Assembly (NCBI GenBank): GCA_036257535.1 | Contig: DATAFJ010000148.1 | Location: 7,042 to 71,041 of the forward strand | Length of the DNA: 64,000 bases | Direction of reading: 5' to 3' | DNA from: DATAEE01 sp036257535 | Lineage (GTDB): Bacteria; Acidobacteriota; Vicinamibacteria; Vicinamibacterales; 2-12-FULL-66-21 | Shown: piece by piece, positions 16,434 to 24,604 of the stretch | How the letters are laid out: every line of letters starts with the position of its first letter | Position numbering within the stretch: position 1 is the stretch's first letter | Notes under the pieces: model-generated | Databases searched by the model: none | Seen by the model: only the letters and a program-made list of their open reading frames with translations | What the model was told of the DNA's origin: nothing | Translations under genes and position numbers: made by a program

Positions 16434-19033
16434 TGAATTTCTATCGCGCGCTGCTCCACCTCTATCCCGCTTCGTTCCGCGGCGAGTATCGCGACGAGCT
16501 CTGCCGGCTCTTCGCCGAGCGGCGCCAGCGGACGTCAGGCTTCGTAGCGGTCGCCGCACTCTGCCTGGAGACGATCATCGACACGCTCGTCAGCGCCGCG
16601 CGGGTGCATCTCGACATCCTTCGGCAGGATCTTCGCTACACCGTTCGGTCGCTCGCTCACGCGCGCGGCTTCGCGGTGACCGCCGTGCTCGTCACCGCGC
16701 TGGGCATCGGCGCTAATACGGCGGTGTTCTCGCTCACCGACCAGGTCTTCATCCGGCCGCTCCCCTACCACGACGCGGATCGGCTCGTGATGATCTGGGA
16801 GCAGGTGCCAGGTTACTCGCGCCTGGAGGCGTCCCCGCCGAACTACCTGGACTGGCGGCGTATGAGCACCTCGTTCGAGACCATGGGCGCGGTCGTCAAC
16901 CAGCAAGCGAACATGGTGGGCGGCACGGAGCCTCGGCGGCTCATCGGCGCGAACGTCAGCGCCGAGGTGCTCGCGATGCTTGGGGCGCAGCCGAGCATCG
17001 GCCGGACGTTCGTCCGCGGCGATGACGAGCTCAACGCCGCCAGGACCGTCATCCTGAGCGACGCGCTATGGCGCTCGGAGTTCGGCGCCCGCCCCGACAT
17101 TCTCGGCGCGCGCGTCCGTCTCGACGAAATCGAGCACGTCGTCATCGGCGTCATGCCGCCGGCGTTCTCATTCCCGAGCCGCGAAACCCAGATCTGGAGG
17201 CCGCTCCTCCTCAGCCCCGACAACGGAGATGAAGACCGAGACAACAACTACCTGCACGTCCTCGCCAGGCTGAAGCCGGGCGCCACGCTCGGCTCCGCGC
17301 GGGCCGAGATGGAGGTCCTGACCGAGCGGCTGGAGCGCGCGTATCCGACGGAGAACGCCGAGACGCGCGCGACGGTGCACCTGCTGCGCGACCAGGTGCC
17401 GTCGCAGGCGCGGATGCTGATGTACGCGCTGGGAGGCGCGTCCGCCTGTTTTCTGCTCATCGCCTGCACGAACCTCGCGAGCCTGCTGCTCGCGCGCGTG
17501 CTCAAGCGGCGGAAAGAGCTGGCGATGCGCACCGCGATGGGTGCGGGGCGCGAGCGGCTCGTACGTCAGTTGCTGACCGAGAGCCTCGTTCTCTCCGTCG
17601 CGGGAGGGGCGCTCGGGATCGTGTTTGCGATCATCGCGGTCCCGCTGCTGGCCCTTCTCGTACCGCCGTCGCTTCCGATCGCGGACGCCACGGCACTCGA
17701 CACGCGCGTGCTCCTTTTTGCAGCGCTGCTCACGGCCGTTACCGGGATCGCCTTCGGCGTCGTCCCCGCCGTCCGCGTCGCGAGCGACCGCGATCTGTCC
17801 GGCCTGCGGGAAGGCTCGCGCGGCGGATCCGGCGGCAGGACGGAGCGGCTCCGCGCCCTCCTTGTCGCCGCGGAGGTCGCGATCTCGGTCGTGCTCCTCA
17901 TCTCGGCCGGCCTGCTCATTCGCGCGCTCTGGCGCGTGCAGACGACCGACCCGGGGTTCCGCACCGAGCGCGTCATCGCGATCCAGACACCGTTGTCACA
18001 GACGAAATATGGCGTCACCGCGCGCCGCGTCGACTTGTACTCGAGGATTCTGCAGGATGTGCGCGCGCTGCCGGGCGTCGACAGTGCGGCGTACATCAGC
18101 TTCATCCCGATGTCGATGCGCGGTGGGATCTGGCCCGTCAAAGTGAAGGGAACGGCGCAGATCCCCGAGGAGCTCGGCGATCAAAGGGCCGCGAGCCTGC
18201 GCTACGTCACGCCGGGGTTCTTCCGCACGATGCAGATTCCGCTGCACGCGGGGCGCGACATCAGTGAGTCCGACACGCTCGAGGCGAACGCGGTCGCCGT
18301 CGTCAGTCAGTCGTTCGCGAAGCGGTACTTCCCCGGCGTCGATCCGATCGGGCAGCGCTTCGAGTTCGCCTTCATGGAGCGAACAGTCGTGGGTCTCGTC
18401 GGCGACATCCGCGTTCGAGGGCTGGAACGCGAGAGCGAGCCGCAGGTCTATCTGTCGTACCGGCAGGTAGGCGACGGCAACATCATGTTCTACTTGCCGA
18501 AAGAGCTCGTCGTTCGGGCGTCGGCGGACCCCGTCACGCTGGTGCCGGCCGTCCGCAGCATCATTCGCAAAGCAGATCCGGACATGCCAATCTCGCTCGT
18601 ACGGACGCTCGACGAAGTCGTCGCGGCCGATTCCGCGTCGCGCACGATCCAGCTGCGGGTGCTCGGGGTGTTTGCCGGGCTGTCACTCCTGCTCGCGGGC
18701 ATCGGACTCCACGGCTTGCTGTCGTTCGCCGTCTCGCAACGCGTGCCGGAGATCAGCCTGCGCATGGCGCTCGGCGCGCGCGCCGGCGACGTCCTGCGGC
18801 TCGTACTTCGGCAGGGCCTGGTCCTCGCCGCGATCGGCGCCGTCGTCGGCATGACGCTCGCGTACGCGGCCGGCCGCTGGATGGAAGCGCTCCTCGCAGG
18901 CGTCAAGCCCGGCGACTTGATCACGTTCGCCGCGGCCGCCGGCATCGCCGTCCTTATGACGGTTTCCGGCTCGCTGATACCTGCCCTGCGCGCTGTACGA
19001 GTTGATCCAGCGACAGTGCTGAGAGCTGAATAG
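16433..19033 (+). CDS. ADOP-type orphan ABC permease (MacB/FtsX-like)
   Basis: Membrane protein of 866 residues made of two MacB_PCD/FtsX units, with no ATPase gene beside it. The N-terminus (FYRALLHLYPASFRGEYRDE) is the cytosolic extension typical of PadR-linked acidobacterial orphan permeases. The first transmembrane segment follows (GFAVTAVLVTALGIGANTAVFSL), then an extracytoplasmic domain. A triple-helix FtsX core is in the middle (ACFLLIACTNLASLLLARVLKRRKELAMRTAMGAGR) and another at the end (ISLRMALGARAGDVLRLV). Probably moves or senses a hydrophobic compound or peptide in mechanotransmission style; the substrate is not predictable. Translationally coupled to padR (one-base overlap). Confidence 0.9.
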   Translation: MNFYRALLHLYPASFRGEYRDELCRLFAERRQRTSGFVAVAALCLETIIDTLVSAARVHLDILRQDLRYTVRSLAHARGFAVTAVLVTALGIGANTAVFSLTDQVFIRPLPYHDADRLVMIWEQVPGYSRLEASPPNYLDWRRMSTSFETMGAVVNQQANMVGGTEPRRLIGANVSAEVLAMLGAQPSIGRTFVRGDDELNAARTVILSDALWRSEFGARPDILGARVRLDEIEHVVIGVMPPAFSFPSRETQIWRPLLLSPDNGDEDRDNNYLHVLARLKPGATLGSARAEMEVLTERLERAYPTENAETRATVHLLRDQVPSQARMLMYALGGASACFLLIACTNLASLLLARVLKRRKELAMRTAMGAGRERLVRQLLTESLVLSVAGGALGIVFAIIAVPLLALLVPPSLPIADATALDTRVLLFAALLTAVTGIAFGVVPAVRVASDRDLSGLREGSRGGSGGRTERLRALLVAAEVAISVVLLISAGLLIRALWRVQTTDPGFRTERVIAIQTPLSQTKYGVTARRVDLYSRILQDVRALPGVDSAAYISFIPMSMRGGIWPVKVKGTAQIPEELGDQRAASLRYVTPGFFRTMQIPLHAGRDISESDTLEANAVAVVSQSFAKRYFPGVDPIGQRFEFAFMERTVVGLVGDIRVRGLERESEPQVYLSYRQVGDGNIMFYLPKELVVRASADPVTLVPAVRSIIRKADPDMPISLVRTLDEVVAADSASRTIQLRVLGVFAGLSLLLAGIGLHGLLSFAVSQRVPEISLRMALGARAGDVLRLVLRQGLVLAAIGAVVGMTLAYAAGRWMEALLAGVKPGDLITFAAAAGIAVLMTVSGSLIPALRAVRVDPATVLRAE

Positions 19034-19136
19034 CGAGGCAGAGATGACGGCGTTTTTCGCGTAATCGGCGGCTGAACAAAATCCGCGTCATCAGCGGCGC
19101 TTGACCGCGGCCCCGCCGTAGGTCTTAGATCCATGT
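19034..19136. other. Intergenic gap with WTCCGCG-like repeats and a promoter for the cupin gene
   Basis: Two degenerate units (ATCGGCGGC after CGTA, and ATCCGCGTCATCAGCGGC at about 19081-19098) belong to the WTCCGCGG repeat type. TTGACC (19101-19106), an 18-bp spacer and TTAGAT (19125-19130) look like a promoter whose start site would fall at or next to the ATG at 19137. Confidence 0.5.
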
Positions 19137-19943
19137 ATGAAGGCGCGAGTTCTCATCGTCGTGCTAGCCGCTCTCCCGCTCTCGCTCGATGCGCAGACCC
19201 CACCGCCGGCTCCGCAGCCTGCACCGCAGAAGCCCGCGGCGCCGGCCGTTCGCCAGCCGGCGGCATCCGCATCGAGACCTCAAATGGAGATCCGGGTCAC
19301 GGACCGCTCCGGCAACGCCCTCCCTGACGCGGAGGTCACGGTGTCAGGTCCATCCGACCGTGCAGGAAAAACCGACGCGAACGGGGCGCTCGCCTACAAG
19401 GGCATGAGCGCCGGCACGTACCGGTTGAGGTTCGCTCACGAAGGCTTCATCACGCTCGAGCGTGAGGTGACGCTGCGCGGCGGAGCGCCGGCGCGCGTCG
19501 ACGTCGCGCTCTCCGTGGCGCCTAAGCCGGTGGACCCGCCGGCTCCACCGCAGCCCGCCGCGCCGGAGCGCGATCTCATAGCCGACGTCTCCGTCGAGCC
19601 GCGCACGGTCTTCATTCCCGACTTCATCGACCAGAACTATCTCGGTCGTGCCCCGCGCAAGGACTCCGTGCTCGGCTGCGCCCCGTCGTCGACGACGACC
19701 CTGCTCCAGCTGCGTGAGCCGCTCGGCGAACACTCGCACGCGGATACCGACGAGCTGCTGTATGTGGTTGCGGGCGAAGCCGTTCTGCGCGTCGGCGGCC
19801 GTGATACGCGAATCGAAGCCGGAAGCTACAGCCTCCTCCCACGCGGGACGACACACTCCATCACGCGGCGCGGGTCCAACCCGATCGTCCTCCTGTCCAT
19901 CGAGGCCGGCAGACCCTGCGCGGGCCTCACCGCGGCAAGGTAG
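19137..19943 (+). CDS. Secreted carboxypeptidase-regulatory-like and cupin two-domain protein
   Basis: A 268-residue exported protein. Signal peptide about 1-20, then a proline/alanine-rich linker (about 21-50), a CarboxypepD_reg-like beta-sandwich (about 50-128; DRSGNALPDAEVTVSG, AGTYRLRFAHEGF), a second Pro-rich linker, and a cupin domain (about 155-265). Both cupin motifs are present: His199, His201 and Glu206 in GEHSHADTDELLYVVAG, and GSYSLLPRGTTHSITRRGSN, so a metal-binding barrel is likely. The pairing suggests binding a sugar or small ligand at the cell surface. No enzymatic role can be named. It stands alone, with a promoter placed 6 nt from the start codon. Confidence 0.8.
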   Translation: MKARVLIVVLAALPLSLDAQTPPPAPQPAPQKPAAPAVRQPAASASRPQMEIRVTDRSGNALPDAEVTVSGPSDRAGKTDANGALAYKGMSAGTYRLRFAHEGFITLEREVTLRGGAPARVDVALSVAPKPVDPPAPPQPAAPERDLIADVSVEPRTVFIPDFIDQNYLGRAPRKDSVLGCAPSSTTTLLQLREPLGEHSHADTDELLYVVAGEAVLRVGGRDTRIEAGSYSLLPRGTTHSITRRGSNPIVLLSIEAGRPCAGLTAAR

Positions 19944-20029
19944 TGGCGCCAGCCAGGGAACCGCGCTAAAATAGCGGCTCTCCACTAAGTTGGTTACCCC
20001 GGCGCGCGGTCCCCGGCAGCGCGCGCCCG

Positions 20030-20551
20030 ATGTGTTGCGGGTGCTGTATGGGTGTAATGCCGCTCGTCTTTGTGTGTCTTTTCTCGATCCTGCCGCCGGG
20101 AACGTCCGTCACCGATACTGAAGAGCTGACGTTCGCCGACGTCCCCTGGGGCGTCGAGGCGGATGTCGTGACCGCACGGCTCACAGCCGTCGGGTTCTCC
20201 CTTCGTACGAAGGGCGACGACGGGAATCTGGTGTTCCTGGGCAACGTCAACAATCACAACGCCATCGTCCTCGCCTGGATGGCGCAGGGTCAGCTGGTCC
20301 GGTTCAGCGTTCGGCTGCTGACGGTGGCCGCCGAAGTCGAACTCGTCTACGAGGACACTCGCCGGCGTCTGGAAGACGCCCACGGCGAACCCATTCGCGA
20401 CCTGGCGCCGAGCGGCACGCTCGCCGCGTTCTGGCGGCGCGGCGAGAACGACGCGTTCGTCAAGGTCTCAACCGAACAGACGGTCGACATCTCCTACGAG
20501 TCCGCGGCGTGGCGGGCGGAATTCGAACGTCTGATGAAGCGCCGGCAGTAG
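20030..20551 (+). CDS. Small secreted protein of unknown function
   Basis: A 173-residue protein with a hydrophobic N-terminus (MGVMPLVFVCLFSILPPG) that looks like a signal peptide or anchor, then a compact alpha/beta region (LTFADVPWGVEADVVTARLTAVGFSL; LVFLGNVNNHNAIVLAWMAQGQLVRFSVRL). I do not recognise the family. The start is uncertain: ATG 20030 gives an odd cysteine-rich head (MCCGCC), ATG 20048 gives a normal signal peptide; neither has a Shine-Dalgarno. Upstream, GCTAAAATAGC (about 19965-19975) is an AT-rich palindrome that could be a -10 region with a roughly 55-nt leader. Confidence 0.6.
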   Translation: MCCGCCMGVMPLVFVCLFSILPPGTSVTDTEELTFADVPWGVEADVVTARLTAVGFSLRTKGDDGNLVFLGNVNNHNAIVLAWMAQGQLVRFSVRLLTVAAEVELVYEDTRRRLEDAHGEPIRDLAPSGTLAAFWRRGENDAFVKVSTEQTVDISYESAAWRAEFERLMKRRQ

Positions 20552-20689
20552 CTTCCCTCGGCGTTCGTCCCAAATCGAAGCGGATCCCACGGCCCGCTTA
20601 TCCCGCCATCAGTTTTCCGAATTGGACGGCCTCCGACCCGCGCGTACACACTCCGCGTATTCCGCGGCAGTCCGCGTCCAGGAGGACCG
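20552..20689. other. Intergenic leader of the TonB receptor with TCCGCG repeats
   Basis: The 138-bp gap carries three degenerate units near its 3' end: ACTCCGCGT (20650-20658), ATTCCGCGGC (20659-20668) and AGTCCGCGTC (20669-20678), running straight into the ribosome binding site AGGAGG before ATG 20690. No convincing promoter hexamers were found. Confidence 0.5.
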
Positions 20690-23600
20690 ATGCAGCACAG
20701 GGTTTGGGTCGCATCCCTCGTCGTTGTCCTGATGGCAGCCGGCCACGCGCCGGCCCTCGCGCAAGTCGCAACAGGATCGATTACCGGCACGGTTGAGGAC
20801 GTCAGCGGCGCGGTGCTGCCTGGCGTGACGGTCACACTGACGGGCGAGCGGCTCATCGGCGGCGCGCAGTCGCAGACCACCGATACGTCGGGTGCGTACC
20901 GCTTCGCTCGGCTGCCCCCGGGCGCGTACGTCGTCAAGTTCGAGCTGCAGGGATTCAAGGGCGTCGAGCGCCGCGACATCGTGGTCAATGCGAGCTTCAC
21001 GGCCACGGTCAACGTGAAGCTCGAAGTTGGCACGCTGCAGGAGACGATCACGGTGTCAGGCGAATCGCCGACAGTGGACGTCAAATCGAACCTGCAGCAG
21101 ACGGTCATGAGTCAGGAGATCCTCGAGGGGATCCCGACCGGCCGCGATCCCTGGTCGCTCGCCAAGGTGATCCCTGGTGTGCAGGTCAGCACGTACGACG
21201 TCGGCGGCAACCAGGCGATGCAGCAGAGCTCGCTGCGCGTCCACGGCGCACGGGACGAAGACAAGAATTTCTCGATTGACGGTACGACCGTCAACTGGCC
21301 CGGAGGTGGCGGCGGCTCGACGATGCTCTATTACGACCAGGGGATGTTCGACGAGGTCAACTATCAGACCTCCGCCATCCCGGCCGAGGTGATGACCGGC
21401 GGCATCTACCTGAACATGGTCACCAAGAGCGGCAGCAACCGCTGGCGCGGCGACTTGAAGTATTTCTTCGCCGACAAGGACTGGCAGAGCGTCAACGATC
21501 AGGAGCTCAAGAATCTCGGGCTTCCCGGCGGGACGCCTGTGACGAAACTCTACGACTTCAACGTCGCGGGCGGCGGTCCGCTGGCGCGCGATCGCCTCTG
21601 GGTGAATGGATCGTACCGGAACTGGCGCACCGACAAACTCACGCTGGCGCGGAACCCGGACGGCAGCCGCGCGATCGACGACAACCTGATCTGGAACATC
21701 TCGGGCAAGGCCATCTGGCAGATGACGGCGAACCAGAAGGTGTCCGGCTCCTACAACTACAACTGGAAGGAGCGCTTCCACCGCCGCGACACGCCGCCGA
21801 ACTTCGTCGAGGACCAGGCGTCGCTCTGGCAGACGAATCCTGCGTTCTCCGCGCAGGCCAAGTACACGCTCGTCAGGGGAAAGATCGTCTTCGACTCGAC
21901 GTTCGGCATCATGGACGGCGTCACGAACTACTACTACCAACCAGGGACCGCCGACACCGACATCCGCGTCGTCGACAACGGCCTGAGCACCGCAGCCGTC
22001 GCGGCCGATCGTCATGAAGAGGCGCCAAACTACCGGACGCAGTTCGACAACGTCGTCTCCTACGCCACGCCGGCCTGGGGCGGCGATCATTTGCTGAAGG
22101 CGGGCATGCAGTTCGCCCAGATGGGGATGTATCAGCAGTTCTGGACGAACGGCGACATGCACATCGAGTTCAACAACAGCGCACCGAACCAGGTGCGCCT
22201 GTTCAACACGCCGACGGCGCACAACAGCAAGATTCAGCTCTACGGACTCTTCGCGCAGGATGCATGGAGCTACGGCCGCGCCACGTTGAACATCGGGATA
22301 CGGGTCGACCACGCGAGCGGCTGGATGCCGGAGCAGGCGAAGCAGGCGGGCACCTTCAGCGACGCGCGAACGCTCGAGCGGACTGATGTGTTCAGCTCCT
22401 GGCGAGGCGTCTGGAGGACCGGCGTCGTGTACGACGTATTCGGCACGGGACGTACGGCAATCAAGGCGAGCGCCAGCCGCTATGCCGGGCAGATCGGCCT
22501 GAACATGGTGCAGCGCGTGCATCCGTTCCAGCGCACCAGTGGCACGAGGCCGTGGACGGACCGGGACGGCGATCGCGTGCCGCAGGACAGCGAGCTCGGC
22601 GCGTTCACCGGCTTCCCCGGCCTCACCAGCCGCTACGCCGACGAGGACGGACCAGCCTGGTCGTACTCCGACGAGTTCACGGCGGGCGTCGAGCACCAGC
22701 TGATGGAGAACTTCCGCGTCGGCGTCATGTACTACCGGCGCACGAACCGCGATCAGATCGGACAGCGCAACGTGGCCGCACCGAGGTCGGCGTACACCGA
22801 GCACACCGTCACCGTGCCGGGTGCGCCCAACGGGCCGGGAGGCTCCATCACGTTCTACAACCTCAATCCCACGTTCACCGGCCGGCAGGACAACGTCTTC
22901 GACAACGAGCCGCTGCTCGACACGACCTACAACGGCGTGGAGATCACGGCCGCGAAGCGTTTCACGCAGCGCTGGCAACTCGTCGCCGGCCTGACGCTGG
23001 GCCGGAACTATGGCGGTGTCGTCGGAACGCCGACGACCATGGACCTGAACGATCCGAACAACGAACTGAATTTTCCCGAGGGCATCGAAGGGCCGGACTC
23101 CAGCCCCGCGCGCGAGCTCATCAAGCTCGTCCGCACGTTCAACTGGGAGCGGATGGGCGCCGCGCGCACCCGCGGGACGGCGGTCGCGCTGCGCAAAGAA
23201 CGCCTGATCCCCAGGCCCCAGGCCCCAGGCCCCAGGCCCCACGCCCCCCGTTTGGGTGATGTGCGGCGGTTCTCGCGTTGCGAGAATGGCGGCATGAAGA
23301 CTACGGAGCTCGCTCTCATTTCTGAATCGCTCGCCGACGTTGCTGCTGCGGCCGCGCCGGCAGTCGTCCAGGTTCAAGGCCACCGCCGTCCGGCGAGCGG
23401 CGTCGTCTACGATGCCGACACGGTGCTGACGAATGCGCGTACGGTCGGGCGCGAGGACGGCCTGCGCGTTGTGACACACGACGGCCGGGCTATCGACGCC
23501 GAGCTCGCAGGCTGGGATCCGGCAACCGGACTCGCCGTTCTCCGCGCAAAAGGGCTCGACCTCAGGCCGGCCGAGCGTGCAGACACGCCGCCGAAGGTCG

Positions 23601-24193
23601 GACACCTCGCGCTTGCAATCGGGCGTTCATGGTCGAATGCGCTGACAGTCAGCGCCGGGATCGTGTCCGTGATCGGCGGACCCCTGCGCACGGGCCGCGG
23701 CCGCTCCATCGAGCAGGTCATCCGGACGACGGCGCCGGTGCACGACGGGTTTGCAGGCGGCGCGTTCGTCAGCGTGACGGGCGGCGTCCTCGGAATCACT
23801 ACCCGCGCGGAGATCCGCGGAACGACTGTCGTGATCCCGGCTGCAATCGCGTGGAAGACCGCCGCGGATGTCCTGCGGCACGGCAGCCCCAGACGCGGGT
23901 TCCTCGGCGTCGCCGCGCAGCCGGTCAGCCTCATCGAGCGCCAGCGCGGCGATCCGGGACGCGAGCGCGCGCTGCTGATTACGGGGGTGACCTCGGGAGC
24001 TCCGGCTGATGCAGCGGGCCTGCTCGTTGGCGACGTGCTGCTCGGGTTCGACGGGCATCCGCTCGAATCGCCGGAAGAGCTGCTCGATCTGCTGACGGGC
24101 GACCGCATCGGCCGCCCGTCCACGCTGCGCGTGCTCCGGGCGGGCCTCACGCAGGACGTGACGGTGACGGTAGGCACCCGCGATGCGTCTTAG
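20690..24193 (+). CDS. TonB-dependent receptor (Oar-like) truncated at the C-terminus, reading in frame into an HtrA-like module
   Basis: Single open frame of 1167 codons behind AGGAGG. Residues 1-25 are a signal peptide, about 26-115 a CarboxypepD_reg domain (SITGTVEDVSGAVLPGVTVTL), about 120-240 the plug (QSSLRVHGARDEDKNFSIDG), and about 240-800 barrel strands. The barrel is recognisable up to DLNDPNNELNFPEGIEGPDS (about 23095); the rest of the barrel and the usual C-terminal aromatic residue are missing. A 30-40 residue stretch without family resemblance, then six CCCCAGG-type heptads, lead without any stop codon into the HtrA-like protein that has its own ATG at 23294. It looks like a deletion derivative; whether the fused protein is made, or the region is an assembly artefact, is open. 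Confidence 0.75.
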   Translation: MQHRVWVASLVVVLMAAGHAPALAQVATGSITGTVEDVSGAVLPGVTVTLTGERLIGGAQSQTTDTSGAYRFARLPPGAYVVKFELQGFKGVERRDIVVNASFTATVNVKLEVGTLQETITVSGESPTVDVKSNLQQTVMSQEILEGIPTGRDPWSLAKVIPGVQVSTYDVGGNQAMQQSSLRVHGARDEDKNFSIDGTTVNWPGGGGGSTMLYYDQGMFDEVNYQTSAIPAEVMTGGIYLNMVTKSGSNRWRGDLKYFFADKDWQSVNDQELKNLGLPGGTPVTKLYDFNVAGGGPLARDRLWVNGSYRNWRTDKLTLARNPDGSRAIDDNLIWNISGKAIWQMTANQKVSGSYNYNWKERFHRRDTPPNFVEDQASLWQTNPAFSAQAKYTLVRGKIVFDSTFGIMDGVTNYYYQPGTADTDIRVVDNGLSTAAVAADRHEEAPNYRTQFDNVVSYATPAWGGDHLLKAGMQFAQMGMYQQFWTNGDMHIEFNNSAPNQVRLFNTPTAHNSKIQLYGLFAQDAWSYGRATLNIGIRVDHASGWMPEQAKQAGTFSDARTLERTDVFSSWRGVWRTGVVYDVFGTGRTAIKASASRYAGQIGLNMVQRVHPFQRTSGTRPWTDRDGDRVPQDSELGAFTGFPGLTSRYADEDGPAWSYSDEFTAGVEHQLMENFRVGVMYYRRTNRDQIGQRNVAAPRSAYTEHTVTVPGAPNGPGGSITFYNLNPTFTGRQDNVFDNEPLLDTTYNGVEITAAKRFTQRWQLVAGLTLGRNYGGVVGTPTTMDLNDPNNELNFPEGIEGPDSSPARELIKLVRTFNWERMGAARTRGTAVALRKERLIPRPQAPGPRPHAPRLGDVRRFSRCENGGMKTTELALISESLADVAAAAAPAVVQVQGHRRPASGVVYDADTVLTNARTVGREDGLRVVTHDGRAIDAELAGWDPATGLAVLRAKGLDLRPAERADTPPKVGHLALAIGRSWSNALTVSAGIVSVIGGPLRTGRGRSIEQVIRTTAPVHDGFAGGAFVSVTGGVLGITTRAEIRGTTVVIPAAIAWKTAADVLRHGSPRRGFLGVAAQPVSLIERQRGDPGRERALLITGVTSGAPADAAGLLVGDVLLGFDGHPLESPEELLDLLTGDRIGRPSTLRVLRAGLTQDVTVTVGTRDAS
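23209..23250. repeat. Heptad tandem array, unit CCCCAGG, six copies
   Basis: Units in order: CCCCAGG four times, CCCCACG, CCCCCCG. It lies between the broken end of the TonB receptor and the HtrA-like gene, 43 bp before ATG 23294. It is the most GC-rich member of the heptad arrays of this window. Confidence 0.85.
23294..24193 (+). CDS. HtrA/DegP-like pseudoprotease with PDZ domain
   Basis: Trypsin-fold domain (about 1-195) plus PDZ domain (about 200-297; RGFLGVAAQP, LLVGDVLLGFDGHPLESPEELLDLL), 299 residues counted from ATG 23294. The fold markers of HtrA proteases are easy to align, but all three catalytic positions are changed: TNAH reads TNAR49, the Asp of DLAVL reads Gly79 (DPATGLAVL), and GNSGG reads GFAGG with Ala154. 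It cannot be a serine protease; a binding, chaperone or regulatory role is more likely. There is no signal peptide at this start, so it would be cytosolic unless made as part of the upstream receptor frame. The LuxR-type gene follows after 7 bp. Confidence 0.82.
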   Translation: MKTTELALISESLADVAAAAAPAVVQVQGHRRPASGVVYDADTVLTNARTVGREDGLRVVTHDGRAIDAELAGWDPATGLAVLRAKGLDLRPAERADTPPKVGHLALAIGRSWSNALTVSAGIVSVIGGPLRTGRGRSIEQVIRTTAPVHDGFAGGAFVSVTGGVLGITTRAEIRGTTVVIPAAIAWKTAADVLRHGSPRRGFLGVAAQPVSLIERQRGDPGRERALLITGVTSGAPADAAGLLVGDVLLGFDGHPLESPEELLDLLTGDRIGRPSTLRVLRAGLTQDVTVTVGTRDAS

Positions 24194-24200
24194 TCCGTAG

Positions 24201-24602
24201 ATGCGGGTGGTTCTGGTCGGAACGGCCGCGGCTCGCGACCGCTTGCGCGAGCAGCTCTCAGACGATGCCGAGGTCGACGTCGTCGGCGAGGCGCCGACGC
24301 TGGCCGCGGCGAAAGCCTCGAGGGTCGACGCCGATGCGTGGTTGGTCGCACCCGACACGAACGGACGCGGTCCTGACGGCCTCCACGCAGCCGGCGACGA
24401 CGTCGAGCCGCTGACGGCGCGCGAAACGGAAGTGCTCGAGCTGCTCGCGCAAGGGCTCTCGAACAAGGCCATCGCTGCGCGGCTATCGATCAGCGACCAG
24501 ACCGTGAAATTTCACGTGGCGTCGATTTGCGCAAAGCTCGGCGCGTCGAACCGCACCGATGCGGTCAGACGCGGGTTGCGGCGTGGACTGACGACGCTCT
24601 AG
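24201..24602 (+). CDS. Short LuxR-type DNA-binding regulator with vestigial receiver
   Basis: 133 residues. The C-terminal part (about 70-133) is a complete GerE/LuxR helix-turn-helix: LTARETEVLELLAQGLSNKAIAARLSISDQTVKFHVASI. The N-terminal 65 residues start like a response-regulator receiver (MRVVLVGTAAARDRLREQL) but are only half a domain, so phosphorylation control is unlikely. It follows the pseudoprotease by 7 bp and ends 2 bp before the convergent SDR stop. The pseudoprotease-regulator pairing suggests a joint sensory function, which is inference. Confidence 0.85.
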   Translation: MRVVLVGTAAARDRLREQLSDDAEVDVVGEAPTLAAAKASRVDADAWLVAPDTNGRGPDGLHAAGDDVEPLTARETEVLELLAQGLSNKAIAARLSISDQTVKFHVASICAKLGASNRTDAVRRGLRRGLTTL

Positions 24603-24604
24603 GC

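Noticed and set aside
21056..23605. Minus-strand open frame of 849 codons
   Set aside because: Antisense to the TonB receptor and HtrA-like gene; no recognisable domain, while the plus strand has clear receptor motifs.
20690..24193. A purposeful TonB-receptor/protease fusion
   Set aside because: The barrel end is missing and the joint contains unrelated sequence and tandem heptads, which looks like damage or misassembly; kept only as a finding to check.
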